64,000 nt of DNA from an uncultured Eubacteriales bacterium (GCA_902800625.1 CADCFG010000003.1:1-64000), one strand, 5' to 3'. Positions 8,678 through 17,309 are shown, numbered from the stretch's first letter. Made by a program: numbers and translations. Notes: a model not told the origin generated them from the letters alone.

Positions 8678-10639
8678 TCAATTCTCCTCCGCCTTCCAGC
8701 TGAACGTGGACGGCGCGGGCAGGTCGATCTGCTTGATGCCCTGCAGCTCCACCAGCGCGCGGGTGAACTCCTTCAGGTCGTCGATGGCCGGGAAGCCGCC
8801 CACCACGTTGTCCACCAGCCAGTCCATGGCGATGACATCCGCATAGGTCAGCCGCCCGTCTACGGGGCAGCGGATGTCCCCCGCCTGATCGCGGATGATG
8901 CTCTCAAAGGGCCAGAACACGCCCTCGCGAATGTGCTCCTTCACCAGCTCCACCAGCCGCTTGAGGCCGATGTCCATGCGCTGGCTCACCACCAAATCCA
9001 CCGCGCCGGAGGACAGGCCCCACCAGTAGTTCACGGCCTTGGCCGGGCTGGTGCCCGTGTCCTTCCAGCTGCCGCTGAGCACGCTCCTGGCCAGGCTCTC
9101 ATAGATGCGGCTCCAGTCCAGCACGGGGATGGCGATGGACTGCTTCACGCCCTCGCGCTGGGAGTACAGGCCGTACTCCACGGCGTGGTGGCTGGGCGCG
9201 CCCACGTCCCGGCTGGAGATGATCTGCACCGAGGGGTCGCCGAAGGGATCGTCAGGGTTGAAGTCCTTGCGAGAGGACCATTCCAGTATCACCTTGGCCC
9301 GGGGGTTCACCATCCGCGCGCCCAGGGCGAAGGCGTTGATGTTGGCCGCCGCGCCCACGATGGGATAGTCGCCGATGTAGCCGATCTTGCCGTTCTCCGT
9401 CAGCGCGCCGGCGATCATGCCGATCAGGAACTTCACCTCGTACAGCCGCACGTAGTAGCTGCGCACCCGCTGCCAGCTGGCCAGCAGCGAGCAGTTCAGC
9501 AGCTTCGCCTCCGGGTGCTTGATGGACGCCTTCATCGACGCCGACAGCATCAGCGGCGAGGTGGTGAAGATCAGGTTGTTGCCCGCCTCGATCAGCCGCT
9601 CGATCTCCGCCTCGTAGTTGGCCGGATCCTCGCAGACGCACACCGAGGTCTTCACCCGGTCACCCATGTTGTTCTCCAGGTTCACGCGGCCCAGGTCGTG
9701 CCAGTAGGTCCAGCCGTTCTGCACCGGCTCCCTGGAATAGAGGAAGGCCACCTTCACGCTGGAGGGGCCGAACAGTGTGTTCAGCAGGCTTCCGCCCTGC
9801 TTCACCTCGTCCGGCTTCGTGATCAGCGCGACGTTCTCCGGCTCCTTCTCCTTCTCGAACTCGCCCCACAGGGCCTTGACCTCGCCCTTCATCTCCCCGC
9901 CGAACTTGCGGGGCGCGTCGGCATAGCCGCAGGCATCCAGGTAGATCAGGAAGGCATCGCCGGTGGTGGCGGGCAGCTTTTTGGCATCGCTCACCGCCTC
10001 CCTGGCCTTGTATTCGCCCCGGAAGCGCATGTAGGCGGCGCTGAAGTCGCTGCGCTCCTCGCTGGTCCATTTCTCGCCGGGGGCCTTGCCCGTCAGCTCG
10101 CACAGCCGGGCCACGCTGCCGGGCTTGGAGAACCACAGGTAGTTGATCTTTGTGTCGTTGTAGAAGGGCAGGTACTCATAATAGAGCACGTTCTCCAGGT
10201 CTTCGCTGCGGGGCGGCTGGATGCGGGTCACCTCCGCCTCGATGAACAGCGAGTCCAGGTATTTCATGACGCTGACCCGCTTGTTGCCCTCCACCAGGTA
10301 GTACTGGCCCAGGTACTCGAACACCTTCACCGGCTGGTTCAGCCCCTGCTCCACGATGCCCTCGTACAGCACGCTCCACTTGGTGGAGAACTCGCTGCCC
10401 GGGTCCAGTATGGGCATGAAATTGGCGGCAAAGGCATTCGTGCGGCCCCTGGACGCGGTGCCCACCACCTTTTTCAGCGGGATCTGCTCCAGGCCCAAGG
10501 GCACGTGGCTCAGGGCGTTCATCCGCTCCTCGATCTCCTCCAGCACCGGAAGGAAGGGGTTTTCATGGCGCTGCATGCGCCCGTGATATTCCTTTAAGCC
10601 TATCTTGCGCGCCCTCGCATAGGCCTCTTCACCCATCAT
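8678..10639 (-). CDS. ParB-like domain fused to a BMP/PnrA-type binding protein, no signal peptide
   Basis: A 653-aa protein with no signal sequence or membrane segment, so probably cytosolic. Residues about 95-130 contain YYLVEGNKRVSVMKYL, resembling the ParB/Srx-type nucleotide-binding motif (xGNKRvxa). From about residue 295 to 600 it resembles basic membrane protein (BMP/PnrA) nucleoside-binding domains: KVAFLYSREPVQNGW, IFTTSPLMLSAS, GMIAGALTENGKIGYIGDYPI and FALGARMVNPRAKV. BMP proteins normally bind nucleosides outside the cell as lipoproteins. An AGGAG site 9 nt upstream supports the start at 10639. A monocistronic promoter is predicted. It could be an intracellular nucleoside sensor; the function is not established. 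Confidence 0.8.
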   Translation of the reverse strand: MMGEEAYARARKIGLKEYHGRMQRHENPFLPVLEEIEERMNALSHVPLGLEQIPLKKVVGTASRGRTNAFAANFMPILDPGSEFSTKWSVLYEGIVEQGLNQPVKVFEYLGQYYLVEGNKRVSVMKYLDSLFIEAEVTRIQPPRSEDLENVLYYEYLPFYNDTKINYLWFSKPGSVARLCELTGKAPGEKWTSEERSDFSAAYMRFRGEYKAREAVSDAKKLPATTGDAFLIYLDACGYADAPRKFGGEMKGEVKALWGEFEKEKEPENVALITKPDEVKQGGSLLNTLFGPSSVKVAFLYSREPVQNGWTYWHDLGRVNLENNMGDRVKTSVCVCEDPANYEAEIERLIEAGNNLIFTTSPLMLSASMKASIKHPEAKLLNCSLLASWQRVRSYYVRLYEVKFLIGMIAGALTENGKIGYIGDYPIVGAAANINAFALGARMVNPRAKVILEWSSRKDFNPDDPFGDPSVQIISSRDVGAPSHHAVEYGLYSQREGVKQSIAIPVLDWSRIYESLARSVLSGSWKDTGTSPAKAVNYWWGLSSGAVDLVVSQRMDIGLKRLVELVKEHIREGVFWPFESIIRDQAGDIRCPVDGRLTYADVIAMDWLVDNVVGGFPAIDDLKEFTRALVELQGIKQIDLPAPSTFSWKAEEN

Positions 10640-10700
10640 AGTCTCACGCTCCTGTCCTCAGGATATGTCCGCGCCTCGGCTTTCCGCGGCGCATCGCAAG

Positions 10701-10729
10701 AGTATAGTGCCGCAAGGTAAAGAAAACAA
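10701..10729 (-). promoter_or_regulatory. Promoter for the BMP-fusion gene
   Basis: On the minus strand, TTGTTT and TATACT are 17 bp apart, about 60 nt before the start codon. Confidence 0.6.
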
Positions 10730-10811
10730 GCCGCTTTCTGTTGCGGAAGGGGAGAATTTTTTAGGCGACTTTCTTAAAGGTTTTCCCGCGATAAAGCCGC
10801 CGGAGCCGCTT

Positions 10812-11321
10812 TCACGTCTCAAGGAAATCGTGGATCTCCACGTCCACCGGCGCCACTTCCACCGCCGGCAGGAACCTTTCAAAGAAGTCCTGTCCCGCCA
10901 TGGCCAGGGTCCGGGTGTTGTCGCAGGGATGGAAGGCCAGCGCCGCTTCATTTCGCAGCGCCGAATCCACGATCAGGCCCACGCCCTGCGCCTGTGGGAA
11001 GATGAGCCCCATGGGGCTGGCGGACCCGCCGTGACAGCGCAGCCTTTCAAACAGCATCTCCTCCGGTGCGAAGCTGAGCCGGCTGGAGCCGATCTGCTTC
11101 GATATGTCCGCGGTGTGGAACCGGGCGTCCGGCCGGGTGATGCACAGAAAGCATTTCTTTTTGTTCTTCGTGGTCAGGAAGATGTTCTTCACCGTCAGCG
11201 CGCCCAGCGTCCGGTCCACCTCGGCGCAGTCCGCCATGGTATAGGCCGGGGCATGCTCCGCGGCCTGATACGATATGCCCAGCCCGTCCAGGAAGGCGAA
11301 TACCTCGTCCGCGGTGCTCAC
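10812..11321 (-). CDS. Prolyl-tRNA deacylase (YbaK/ProX-type trans-editing protein)
   Basis: Stand-alone editing protein of the INS/YbaK superfamily, 169 aa, predicted to hydrolyse Ala- or Cys-tRNA-Pro made in error. It carries the conserved lysine in GALTVKNIFLTTKNKK, with HTADISKQIGSSRLSFAPEEM and the GGSASPMGL block near residue 100, matching the PrdX/ProX subgroup. It starts at GTG, overlapping the dnaI-like stop by 4 bp (GTGA), so its translation is coupled to replication genes. proS lies at 37 kb in this window. The exact misacylated substrate cannot be read from sequence. Confidence 0.88.
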   Translation of the reverse strand: MSTADEVFAFLDGLGISYQAAEHAPAYTMADCAEVDRTLGALTVKNIFLTTKNKKKCFLCITRPDARFHTADISKQIGSSRLSFAPEEMLFERLRCHGGSASPMGLIFPQAQGVGLIVDSALRNEAALAFHPCDNTRTLAMAGQDFFERFLPAVEVAPVDVEIHDFLET

Positions 11322-12292
11322 AGGCTCCTCAGATCCTTTCCGGTGAACTGGATCGTCCAGCAAGCCGACCGGTCCAGCAGCCGCGACGCCACCCGCTCGC
11401 CATAGCGCTCCTTCAGCTCCACCGGCGTCAGGTTCGTGGCGATCACGGTGTGCCGCCGGGCCGCGCCGCGCTCGTTCAGCAGCGTGAACAGGTATTCCAC
11501 GGTGATATTGCGCATCATGGGCTCGGTGCCCAGGTCGTCGATCAACAGCAGCGGCGCCTCGATCAGCGACGAAAATCCTGCGAAGTCCCCGTCGTTGCCC
11601 ACGTGCTGCTGGCGCATGGCCTCGAACATGCGGAAGGCGGTGATGCGCACGGCGGAGCCGCCCCGCTCGGTCACCCGCTCGAAGATGCAGTTCATGAGGA
11701 ACGTCTTGCCCAGGCCGCCCGGGCCGGTGAACAGCAGGTTGCACACGTCCGTGTCCGGGAAGCTGTCGGCATACGCCTCGCAGACCCGCCGGATATCGGC
11801 CATCCGCTCCCGCTGGCCGTCCGCCTCGGGGATGCGGCGCTCGTCAAAGGTGTTGAAGTTCTGCTCCTCCACGCCGGCCATGCTGCCGTCCTCGTGCAGG
11901 CGCAGCCGCAGCCTCGCCTCGAAGCAATCGCAGAAGCGGGACGGCGCGTCGCCCACATAGCCGGTGTCCCGGCACTTGTCGCAGCGATACCTGGGCTCCA
12001 GCTGGTCCGCCGGGAAGCCGTTTGACGCCAACAGCTCCCGGATCCTGGCGTTGTTGGCCTGGCCCCGCCGCTTCATTTCCGCCGCCAGCGCGGCGCGCTG
12101 CTCGGCCCCCTGTTGGGTGAGTATGCTGCGCATGGCGTCCAGGGCCAGGCTGGCGTTGTCCGTGCGCAGGCGGGCGATCTCCGGGGCCTTCCCGAAGGCC
12201 GCGTCGGTGCGTCGGCGCAGGTCCGCGTCGTTCTCGGCGCGCTGCTGGGCATATTCCTCCAGCAGGGCGCGGATGTGTTCGGAACGGGTCAC
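11318..12292 (-). CDS. DnaI/DnaC-type helicase loader ATPase
   Basis: AAA+ ATPase predicted to load the replicative helicase, 324 aa. The N-terminal half has a cysteine cluster (CDKCRDTGY at 104-112, FCDC ending at 123), resembling the zinc-binding region of Bacillus DnaI. The AAA+ domain carries Walker A GPGGLGKT at 190-197 and Walker B LLLIDDLG near 248-255. The GTG start overlaps the dnaD stop by 4 bp. Gene order DnaD-DnaI matches primosome operons in Bacillota (dnaB-dnaI in Bacillus). Confidence 0.9.
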   Translation of the reverse strand: MTRSEHIRALLEEYAQQRAENDADLRRRTDAAFGKAPEIARLRTDNASLALDAMRSILTQQGAEQRAALAAEMKRRGQANNARIRELLASNGFPADQLEPRYRCDKCRDTGYVGDAPSRFCDCFEARLRLRLHEDGSMAGVEEQNFNTFDERRIPEADGQRERMADIRRVCEAYADSFPDTDVCNLLFTGPGGLGKTFLMNCIFERVTERGGSAVRITAFRMFEAMRQQHVGNDGDFAGFSSLIEAPLLLIDDLGTEPMMRNITVEYLFTLLNERGAARRHTVIATNLTPVELKERYGERVASRLLDRSACWTIQFTGKDLRSL

Positions 12293-13764
12293 GCCTGATC
12301 GCCTCCCTCTCTGTATTTCTTCACGTCAAAGTAGAAGTCGTCGCCAAAGTCCTCTTCCTTGTATTCCCGCTGGCTGTACTCCAGCGCGGGGTTGGCGGGC
12401 TGCGTGCCGCCCTGGCCGGAGGACTTGCGGTCGGATTTATGGGCCTTCCGCCAGCTCTCGGCCTCTTCCACGGTCTTCACGCCCGCGGCCTCCCACTCGC
12501 CAAGCAGTGCGTCCAGCTTCTCCAGGGGCGGGTACTGCCCCTTCACGCAGGCCGCCGCGAAGGCGATCAGCGCCGCATCGTGCTTCGCCGTCCAGCCGTC
12601 GTAGAGGGCCAGGTCGCCTATGCTGGGCCGCTTTTCAGAGCCGGCGGCCTCCAGCAGCGCGGCGACGGCCTCGGCTTTCCTGCGCATATCGTCCACATAA
12701 GCCCGAGCCGCGTCGCCGGTGTAGACGCCCGCCTCCGCCCAGCGGGACAGCAGCTTCTCCACGTCCTCGAACCGGGTCTTCTTCCGCTCGTGGCAGCGCG
12801 CCGCCGCCAGCTGGATGGCCTCCCTGTCAAAGCCGCCCCGGCGCAGCGCCGCATAGCGCTTCAATACTTCCGGCGTGGGCTTGGCCTGGGGGGAATCCAG
12901 CTCCTTCAATGCCTCGGCCAGGTCGTCCCAGAAGGCCTGGTCGTCGTCCAGCCTGTTTTTCAGGATGGAATCCAGGTAGCCAAAGGAGGGCGTGCGGGCC
13001 TTGGTGGTCTCGCCGCAGGCCTCCAGGATCTGATCCTCGGTGTAGTTCCACTCCCCCGTCCAGCGCTTCACGCAGGCCAGCTCGTCCAGCGTGGGCTTGC
13101 GCCGCAGGGAAAAGCGCTTCAGCACCGCCTGGGCCACGGCGTTGACCCCTTCCTGCTCGGCGATGGCCCGCTCCACGTCCTCCAGCGTCCGGCAGCCCTC
13201 GTCCGCCCACTTCGCCGCCAGCTTGTCCATCCGCTTGAACACGCTTTCGGGGCTGGGCACGCTGTCCCTGCTGCGGGAGGTGGCGATGCCGTACTTCACC
13301 AGCCTCACCACCGCGGCCTCGTCCAGCCCCAGCACGTTCAGCCAGTCGTTGGCGATGCGGTACTCATGGCTCTCGATCACCTTCTCGCCGAACAGCGACT
13401 GCAGCGAGGCGTTGAAGTCCCGGTAGCGATAGTAATCCCGCTCCAAGGGGCTGAGGGCCACCGGGCTGTCCGCCCTCAGGGGCAGCAGCTCATAGGTGGG
13501 CGGCCGGTCGGTGAGCCGCCGCACCAGCCCCTTCTGCTCCCAGTAGACGAAGGCCTGGAACACCGTGTCCTCCTCCATGCGCAGGGTGAGGGCGATCTGC
13601 TGCAGGCTGTCGCCCAGCTCCGGGTGCAGCGCCAGCACCCGGGTGTACAGGTACACGCGCAAAAACGCCTCCGGTGCCGTGGGCAGGTATTCCAGCAGGA
13701 ACAGGTTCTCGATGGGCGTGGAATCGAACATCGCCGCGTTTTCGGCAAAGCTGAATGTGGACAT
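12289..13764 (-). CDS. DnaD-domain replication initiation protein
   Basis: A 491-aa protein of the DnaD/DnaB primosome family. The N-terminal part (MSTFSFAENAAMFDSTP, then an HTH-like region near residues 50-85) is followed by at least two DnaD-like C-terminal helical domains. The clearest carries the FGYLDSILKNRLDD block, which resembles the YxxxI/FG..YLD DNA-binding signature. The start is fixed by AGAGG 7 nt before ATG. It heads the dnaD-dnaI-deacylase operon, and overlap at its stop couples it to the loader. It probably remodels origin DNA and recruits the loader. Confidence 0.85.
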   Translation of the reverse strand: MSTFSFAENAAMFDSTPIENLFLLEYLPTAPEAFLRVYLYTRVLALHPELGDSLQQIALTLRMEEDTVFQAFVYWEQKGLVRRLTDRPPTYELLPLRADSPVALSPLERDYYRYRDFNASLQSLFGEKVIESHEYRIANDWLNVLGLDEAAVVRLVKYGIATSRSRDSVPSPESVFKRMDKLAAKWADEGCRTLEDVERAIAEQEGVNAVAQAVLKRFSLRRKPTLDELACVKRWTGEWNYTEDQILEACGETTKARTPSFGYLDSILKNRLDDDQAFWDDLAEALKELDSPQAKPTPEVLKRYAALRRGGFDREAIQLAAARCHERKKTRFEDVEKLLSRWAEAGVYTGDAARAYVDDMRRKAEAVAALLEAAGSEKRPSIGDLALYDGWTAKHDAALIAFAAACVKGQYPPLEKLDALLGEWEAAGVKTVEEAESWRKAHKSDRKSSGQGGTQPANPALEYSQREYKEEDFGDDFYFDVKKYREGGDQA

Positions 13765-13817
13765 GGACGTACCTCTTGGGGACTTGCCCCGCAGTTGTGT
13801 ATAGATTTCTATAATAT

Positions 13818-13846
13818 ATGATAGCATAGATTGAAGGAAAATACAA
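13818..13846 (-). promoter_or_regulatory. Promoter of the dnaD operon
   Basis: Minus-strand TTGTAT and TATCAT with 17 bp between them, 54 nt before the dnaD ATG. Confidence 0.65.
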
Positions 13847-13912
13847 ATGCGGATTTGCAGGGGACAAATCCGCCATGATTTGCGGAGCAAATCACTTTTT
13901 ACCCCCTCACCC

Positions 13913-13941
13913 TTGACAATCGCCCGAACCCATGCTATCAT
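13913..13941 (+). promoter_or_regulatory. Promoter for the T-box leader
   Basis: TTGACA and TATCAT with a 17-bp spacer. Transcription would start near 13948 and give a leader of about 430 nt before the aminotransferase ATG. Confidence 0.8.
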
Positions 13942-13947
13942 CAACCT

Positions 13948-14354
13948 ACAGCAAAACACACGCGATGATGGGAACAAGTAGGCCGCGCAAGTCCGGATCA
14001 AGAGAGCCCCCGGTGGGTGCAAGGGAGCGAAGGCGCGCGGACGAATACATCCCGGAGCAGGCGGTTGAAGCGAATACCAATTTCAATCCATAGGTTTGCA
14101 GAGCATGTAAGCGCATTTTTCGTCATAGCAAGGCGAAGGCTCGCAGGCTTGCTGGCGGCAAGTCAAGAGACTTCAACGCAGATATGGCGGAAAAGGCGCC
14201 ACAGGATCGCAAACATCATGGGTTGAAATCGGTATCAAGTAGGCCGTCCGGGCGCGCCCGTTACAGCGCACGCGAGGCCGCGGTTTTCCATCGCGGCGAA
14301 CGGAAGTGGTACCGCGATACGCATCGCCTTCCCCTGTGGGAAGGCGTATTTTTT
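13948..14354 (+). promoter_or_regulatory. T-box riboswitch, probably tyrosine-specific
   Basis: A tRNA-sensing leader. The start (GATGATGGGAACAAGTAGG), an AAGAGAG motif near 14000 and GGTGGGTGCAAGG resemble stem I. The hallmark T-box GAACGGAAGTGGTACCGCG is at 14298-14316, with TGGT (14307-14310) complementary to an ACCA tRNA end. The terminator CGCCTTCCCC/GGGAAGGCG plus a T-run ends near 14354. Two specifier-like GAA-UAC-A contexts occur (UAC at 14046-14048 and 14075-14077); UAC encodes tyrosine, and tRNA-Tyr has discriminator A, which fits TGGT. The downstream genes are an aminotransferase and tyrS, consistent with a tyrosine regulon. Which UAC is the true specifier needs folding. Confidence 0.88.
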
Positions 14355-14375
14355 ATCTGTCAGGGGGAATCCAAT

Positions 14376-15566
14376 ATGCAATTCACCGAGGAGAAGTTCG
14401 CCAGGCACATGCGTCCCATCAACGGCAGCGCCATCCGCGAAATCTTCAAGCTGCTGGCCCGACCGGGGATGATCTCCTTCGCCGGCGGCAATCCCAGCAA
14501 CACTGCGCTGGAGCCGGAGGTGATCTCCGAGCTGTCGGGCAAGGTGCTCTCACAGTACGGCGCCACGCTTCTGCAGTACGGCGCCACGGACGGCTTCGGC
14601 CCGTTCCGGGAGAGCGCGGCGGCGTTCCTGAACACCGAGGGCGTGAAGTGCGACGCCAGCCAGGTGCTGCCCGTGCAGGGCGGGAGCCAGGCCTTCGACC
14701 TGCTTTTGAAGGCGCTGGTCGACCCCGGCGACGTGGTGCTGTGCGAGAGCCCCACGTTCCTGGGTGCCATCCAGGCCATGCGGGAATACAACGCCAAACT
14801 CGTGGCCATGCCTACGGACGAAAACGGCGTGATCGTGGAGGCGGCGGAGGCGCTGATCAAAGAGCACCATCCGAAGCTGATGTACGTGATCCCCACCTTC
14901 CAGAACCCCACCGGCATCACCCTGTCCCTGGAGCGCAGGAAGGCGCTGGCGGCACTGGCCAGCCAGTACGGCGTGGTGATCGCCGAAGACGACCCCTACC
15001 GCGACCTGCGATACTCCGGCGAGCCCCTGCCCCCGATCCAGTCCTTCGACGAGGAGGGCTGGGTGGTGTACATGTCGTCCTTCTCCAAGTACATCGCCCC
15101 GGGCATGCGCCTGGGCGCGGCGGCGGTGACGAACCCGCTGCTGCTTAGGAAGATGGTCATCGGCAAGCAGTCGGCCGACGTGCACTCGCCGCTTCTCAAC
15201 CAGGCCATCGTGGACGCCTACCTGCGGGCGGGTCTGATGCCGGCGCACCTTCAGCGCATCTGCGGCGACTACAAAAAGCAGCTGGACGCCATGCTGGACG
15301 GCTTCAAGTGTTTCCCCGCCGGCACGAAGCACACCCTGCCCCAGGGCGGCCTGTTCGTCTGGGCGGAGCTCCCCGAGGGCGTGGACGGGCTGAAGGCCTT
15401 TGAGGCCGCGGTGGAGGCCGGCGTGGCCTTCGTCCCCGGCACCCACTTCTATCCCGACGGCGGCCACCTGAACACCCTGCGCCTGAACTTCTCCATGTGC
15501 GACATCCCCACCATCGACGAGGGCATGCGGCGACTGGGGAAAGTCATCTCTGAAATGAGGAGTTAG
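14376..15566 (+). CDS. PLP-dependent aminotransferase, probable aromatic amino acid type
   Basis: Fold-type I aminotransferase of the 2-aminoadipate/aromatic (AAT-I, MocR-like catalytic domain) group, 396 aa and lacking the GntR DNA-binding domain. Conserved blocks are FAGGNPS near 35, PTFQNPTG at 173-180, AEDDPYRDLRYSG near 203 and SSFSKYIAPGMRLG with the PLP lysine at 238. An AGGGGG SD 7 nt upstream fixes the start. It follows a tyrosine-type T-box and precedes tyrS, so a role in tyrosine or other aromatic amino acid transamination is inferred. The stop TAG lies inside a heptad repeat array. Confidence 0.88.
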   Translation: MQFTEEKFARHMRPINGSAIREIFKLLARPGMISFAGGNPSNTALEPEVISELSGKVLSQYGATLLQYGATDGFGPFRESAAAFLNTEGVKCDASQVLPVQGGSQAFDLLLKALVDPGDVVLCESPTFLGAIQAMREYNAKLVAMPTDENGVIVEAAEALIKEHHPKLMYVIPTFQNPTGITLSLERRKALAALASQYGVVIAEDDPYRDLRYSGEPLPPIQSFDEEGWVVYMSSFSKYIAPGMRLGAAAVTNPLLLRKMVIGKQSADVHSPLLNQAIVDAYLRAGLMPAHLQRICGDYKKQLDAMLDGFKCFPAGTKHTLPQGGLFVWAELPEGVDGLKAFEAAVEAGVAFVPGTHFYPDGGHLNTLRLNFSMCDIPTIDEGMRRLGKVISEMRS

Positions 15567-15698
15567 GAATGAGGAATTCTATCTGGCCGGCTGGCGCTGG
15601 ATTGAAGAGCTGCCCGACGCGCAGATCATACTTGAATAGAATGAAATCCGGAGGATTTCCTCCACAATTCCTCATTCCCAATTCCTCATTCCTCATTC
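15557..15698. repeat. Heptad-flanked palindromic element, copy A (incomplete)
   Basis: Left heptads (TGAGGAGTTAGGAATGAGG) include the aminotransferase stop. The right side has a GAAATCC-GGA-GGATTTC hairpin near 15640-15656, then TCCACAATTCC and ATTCCTC heptads. In place of a left internal hairpin there is about 60 bp of other sequence that reads as an open frame ending in TAG at about 15640, possibly a gene remnant. Same family as copies at 24.8, 29.4, 42.9 and 51.9 kb. Confidence 0.85.
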
Positions 15699-15741
15699 AA
15701 AAGCAAGGAGCATAGACGAGAAAAGAAAGGATGCGATAGAT

Positions 15742-16958
15742 ATGAACGCACTTGACCTGTTGAAAGAGCGCGGCTTTGTGAAGCAGATCACCTTCGAGGA
15801 CGAGCTGTACAAGGCCTTTGACGAGGGCATGGTCTCCTTCTACGTGGGCTTCGACCCCACGGCGGACAGCCTGCACATCGGCCACTACATCCCGATCATG
15901 GCCATGGCGCACCTGCAATGATCGGCGACCCCTCCGGCAAGAGCGACCTGCGCAAGGTGCTGACCGTGGAGGACATCGACAACAACGTGGCCCACATCAA
16001 AGCCCAGATGGAGAACTTCCTGGACTTCGACCCGTCCAAGCCCAACTGCGCCCAGATCGTGAACAACGCCGACTGGCTGCGCGACCTGAATTACATCGAA
16101 TTCCTGAGAGACGTCGGCGCGATGTTCAGCGTGAACCGCATGCTCACCGCCGAGTGCTACAAGCAGCGCCTGGAGCGCGGGCTCACCTTCCTGGAGTTCA
16201 ACTATATGCTGATGCAGAGCTATGACTTCCTGGAGCTGAACAAGCGCCACGGCGTGTCGCTGCAGTGCGGCGGCGACGACCAGTGGAGCAATATGCTGGC
16301 TGGCGCGGACCTGATCCGCCGCTACTATCATGAGAAGAACGGCGAGGAAATGGGCCGCCACAAGGGCTTCGCCCTCACCTTCCAGCTGCTGCTGACCCAC
16401 GATGGCCGCAAGATGGGCAAGACCGAGAAGGGCGCGCTGTGGCTCGACCCCAACAAGTGCAGCCCCTACGACTTCTACCAGTACTGGCGCAACGTGGACG
16501 ACCAGGACGTGGAAAAGTGCCTGGGCCTTCTGACCTTCCTGCCCATGGACGAGGTGCGCCGCCTGGGCGCTCTGAAGGACAGCGCCATCAACGAAGCCAA
16601 GCGCGTGCTGGCCTACGAGGTCACCAAGAACGTGCACGGCGAGGAGGAGGCCCGCAAGGCCCAGCAGGCCGCGGAATCCCTGTTCGGCGGCAAGGGCGCG
16701 GCCGGCTCCGCCCCCACCACCGAGATCGACCCCGCTGAGCTCGATGAGGAAAGCCGCCTGCTGGCCTGGGTCGCCAAGGTCGGCCTGTGCAAGAGCAACA
16801 AGGAGGCCCGCCAGACCATCACCGCCGGCGGCCTGTCCGTGAACGACGAGAAGATCACCGACGTGGACTTCCGCATCACCCCCGAAATGCTGGAGGGCGA
16901 CGGCCTGCTCATCAGGAAGGGCAAGAAGAGCTATCACAGGCTGGTGAAGAAGGGGTAA
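15742..16958 (+). pseudogene. tyrS: Tyrosyl-tRNA synthetase, interrupted by an internal frameshifting deletion
   Basis: The first 59 codons (15742-15918, start after AGAAAGGATG) match a TyrRS N-terminus, with FDPTADSLHIGHYIPIMAMAHLQ carrying the HIGH-type motif, then hit TGA. The rest continues in another frame from 15918 (MIGDPSGKSDLRK) to the C-terminus, with KMGKT at the KMSKS position and an S4 domain. The segment expected between HLQ and MIGDPSGKS (about 15 residues of the AGHRPI..GGGTG type) is missing, and the length implies a loss of about 46 nt. Fully restored, the protein would be about 420 aa, normal for TyrRS. This is either an assembly/sequencing deletion or a true pseudogene with a second synthetase elsewhere. 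Confidence 0.9.
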
Positions 16959-16972
16959 GGAATTCCAATAGC

Positions 16973-16996
16973 GCGGGGACGCCAGAGTGTCCCCGC
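16973..16996. terminator. Hairpin between tyrS and the convergent XRE gene
   Basis: GCGGGGAC/GTCCCCGC with a short loop sits in the 39-bp gap between convergent genes and could act on both strands. There is no strong T-run. Confidence 0.55.
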
Positions 16997-16997
16997 A

Positions 16998-17287
16998 TCA
17001 TTCATATGCTTCGATCAGTTTCTTCAAATCCCCGTACAAGGCACAGTTTATCCCGTCGCATTTATTCTTCCTTCCGGCAATAATGTAATCCAGGCTCACA
17101 TCGAGCGCCCTGCTCATTTGGAAGACTGTCTCAAGCGAAGCCTTCTTTTCTCCTCGTTCAATATGCCCAACGAAGGAATTTGAGATACCGACGCGCTCAG
17201 CCAGTTTTTCCTGGGTTCGCTTTATTTGCGTCTGCACGCGCGAATCCGTGCACCCATAGCTCCATAATCAAACGCATCCTCTTGCAT
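16998..17287 (-). pseudogene. XRE-family transcriptional regulator with a -1 frameshift
   Basis: A strong SD (AAGGAGG, 5 nt) precedes ATG at 17287. The reading frame MQEDAFDYGAMGARIRACRRK stops at 17222, where a helix-turn-helix protein should continue. The continuation RTQEKLAERVGISNSFVGHIERGEKKASLETVFQMSRALDVSLDYIIAG is present in the next frame to 16998. The total of 290 bp becomes 97 codons if one base is restored near 17222-17230. The product would be a 96-aa Cro/CI-type repressor. It is divergent from a second XRE gene. The frameshift may be real or a sequencing error. Confidence 0.85.
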
Positions 17288-17309
17288 ACGCGCCTCCTTA
17301 TGTAGCTTT

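Noticed and set aside
7523..10597. A 1024-codon open frame on the plus strand, and similar long frames opposite secA, the transglutaminase gene and others
   Set aside because: These are antisense shadows of GC-rich genes. They are rich in His, Gln, Arg, Val and Leu, have no homology, and lie exactly opposite genes with clear families.
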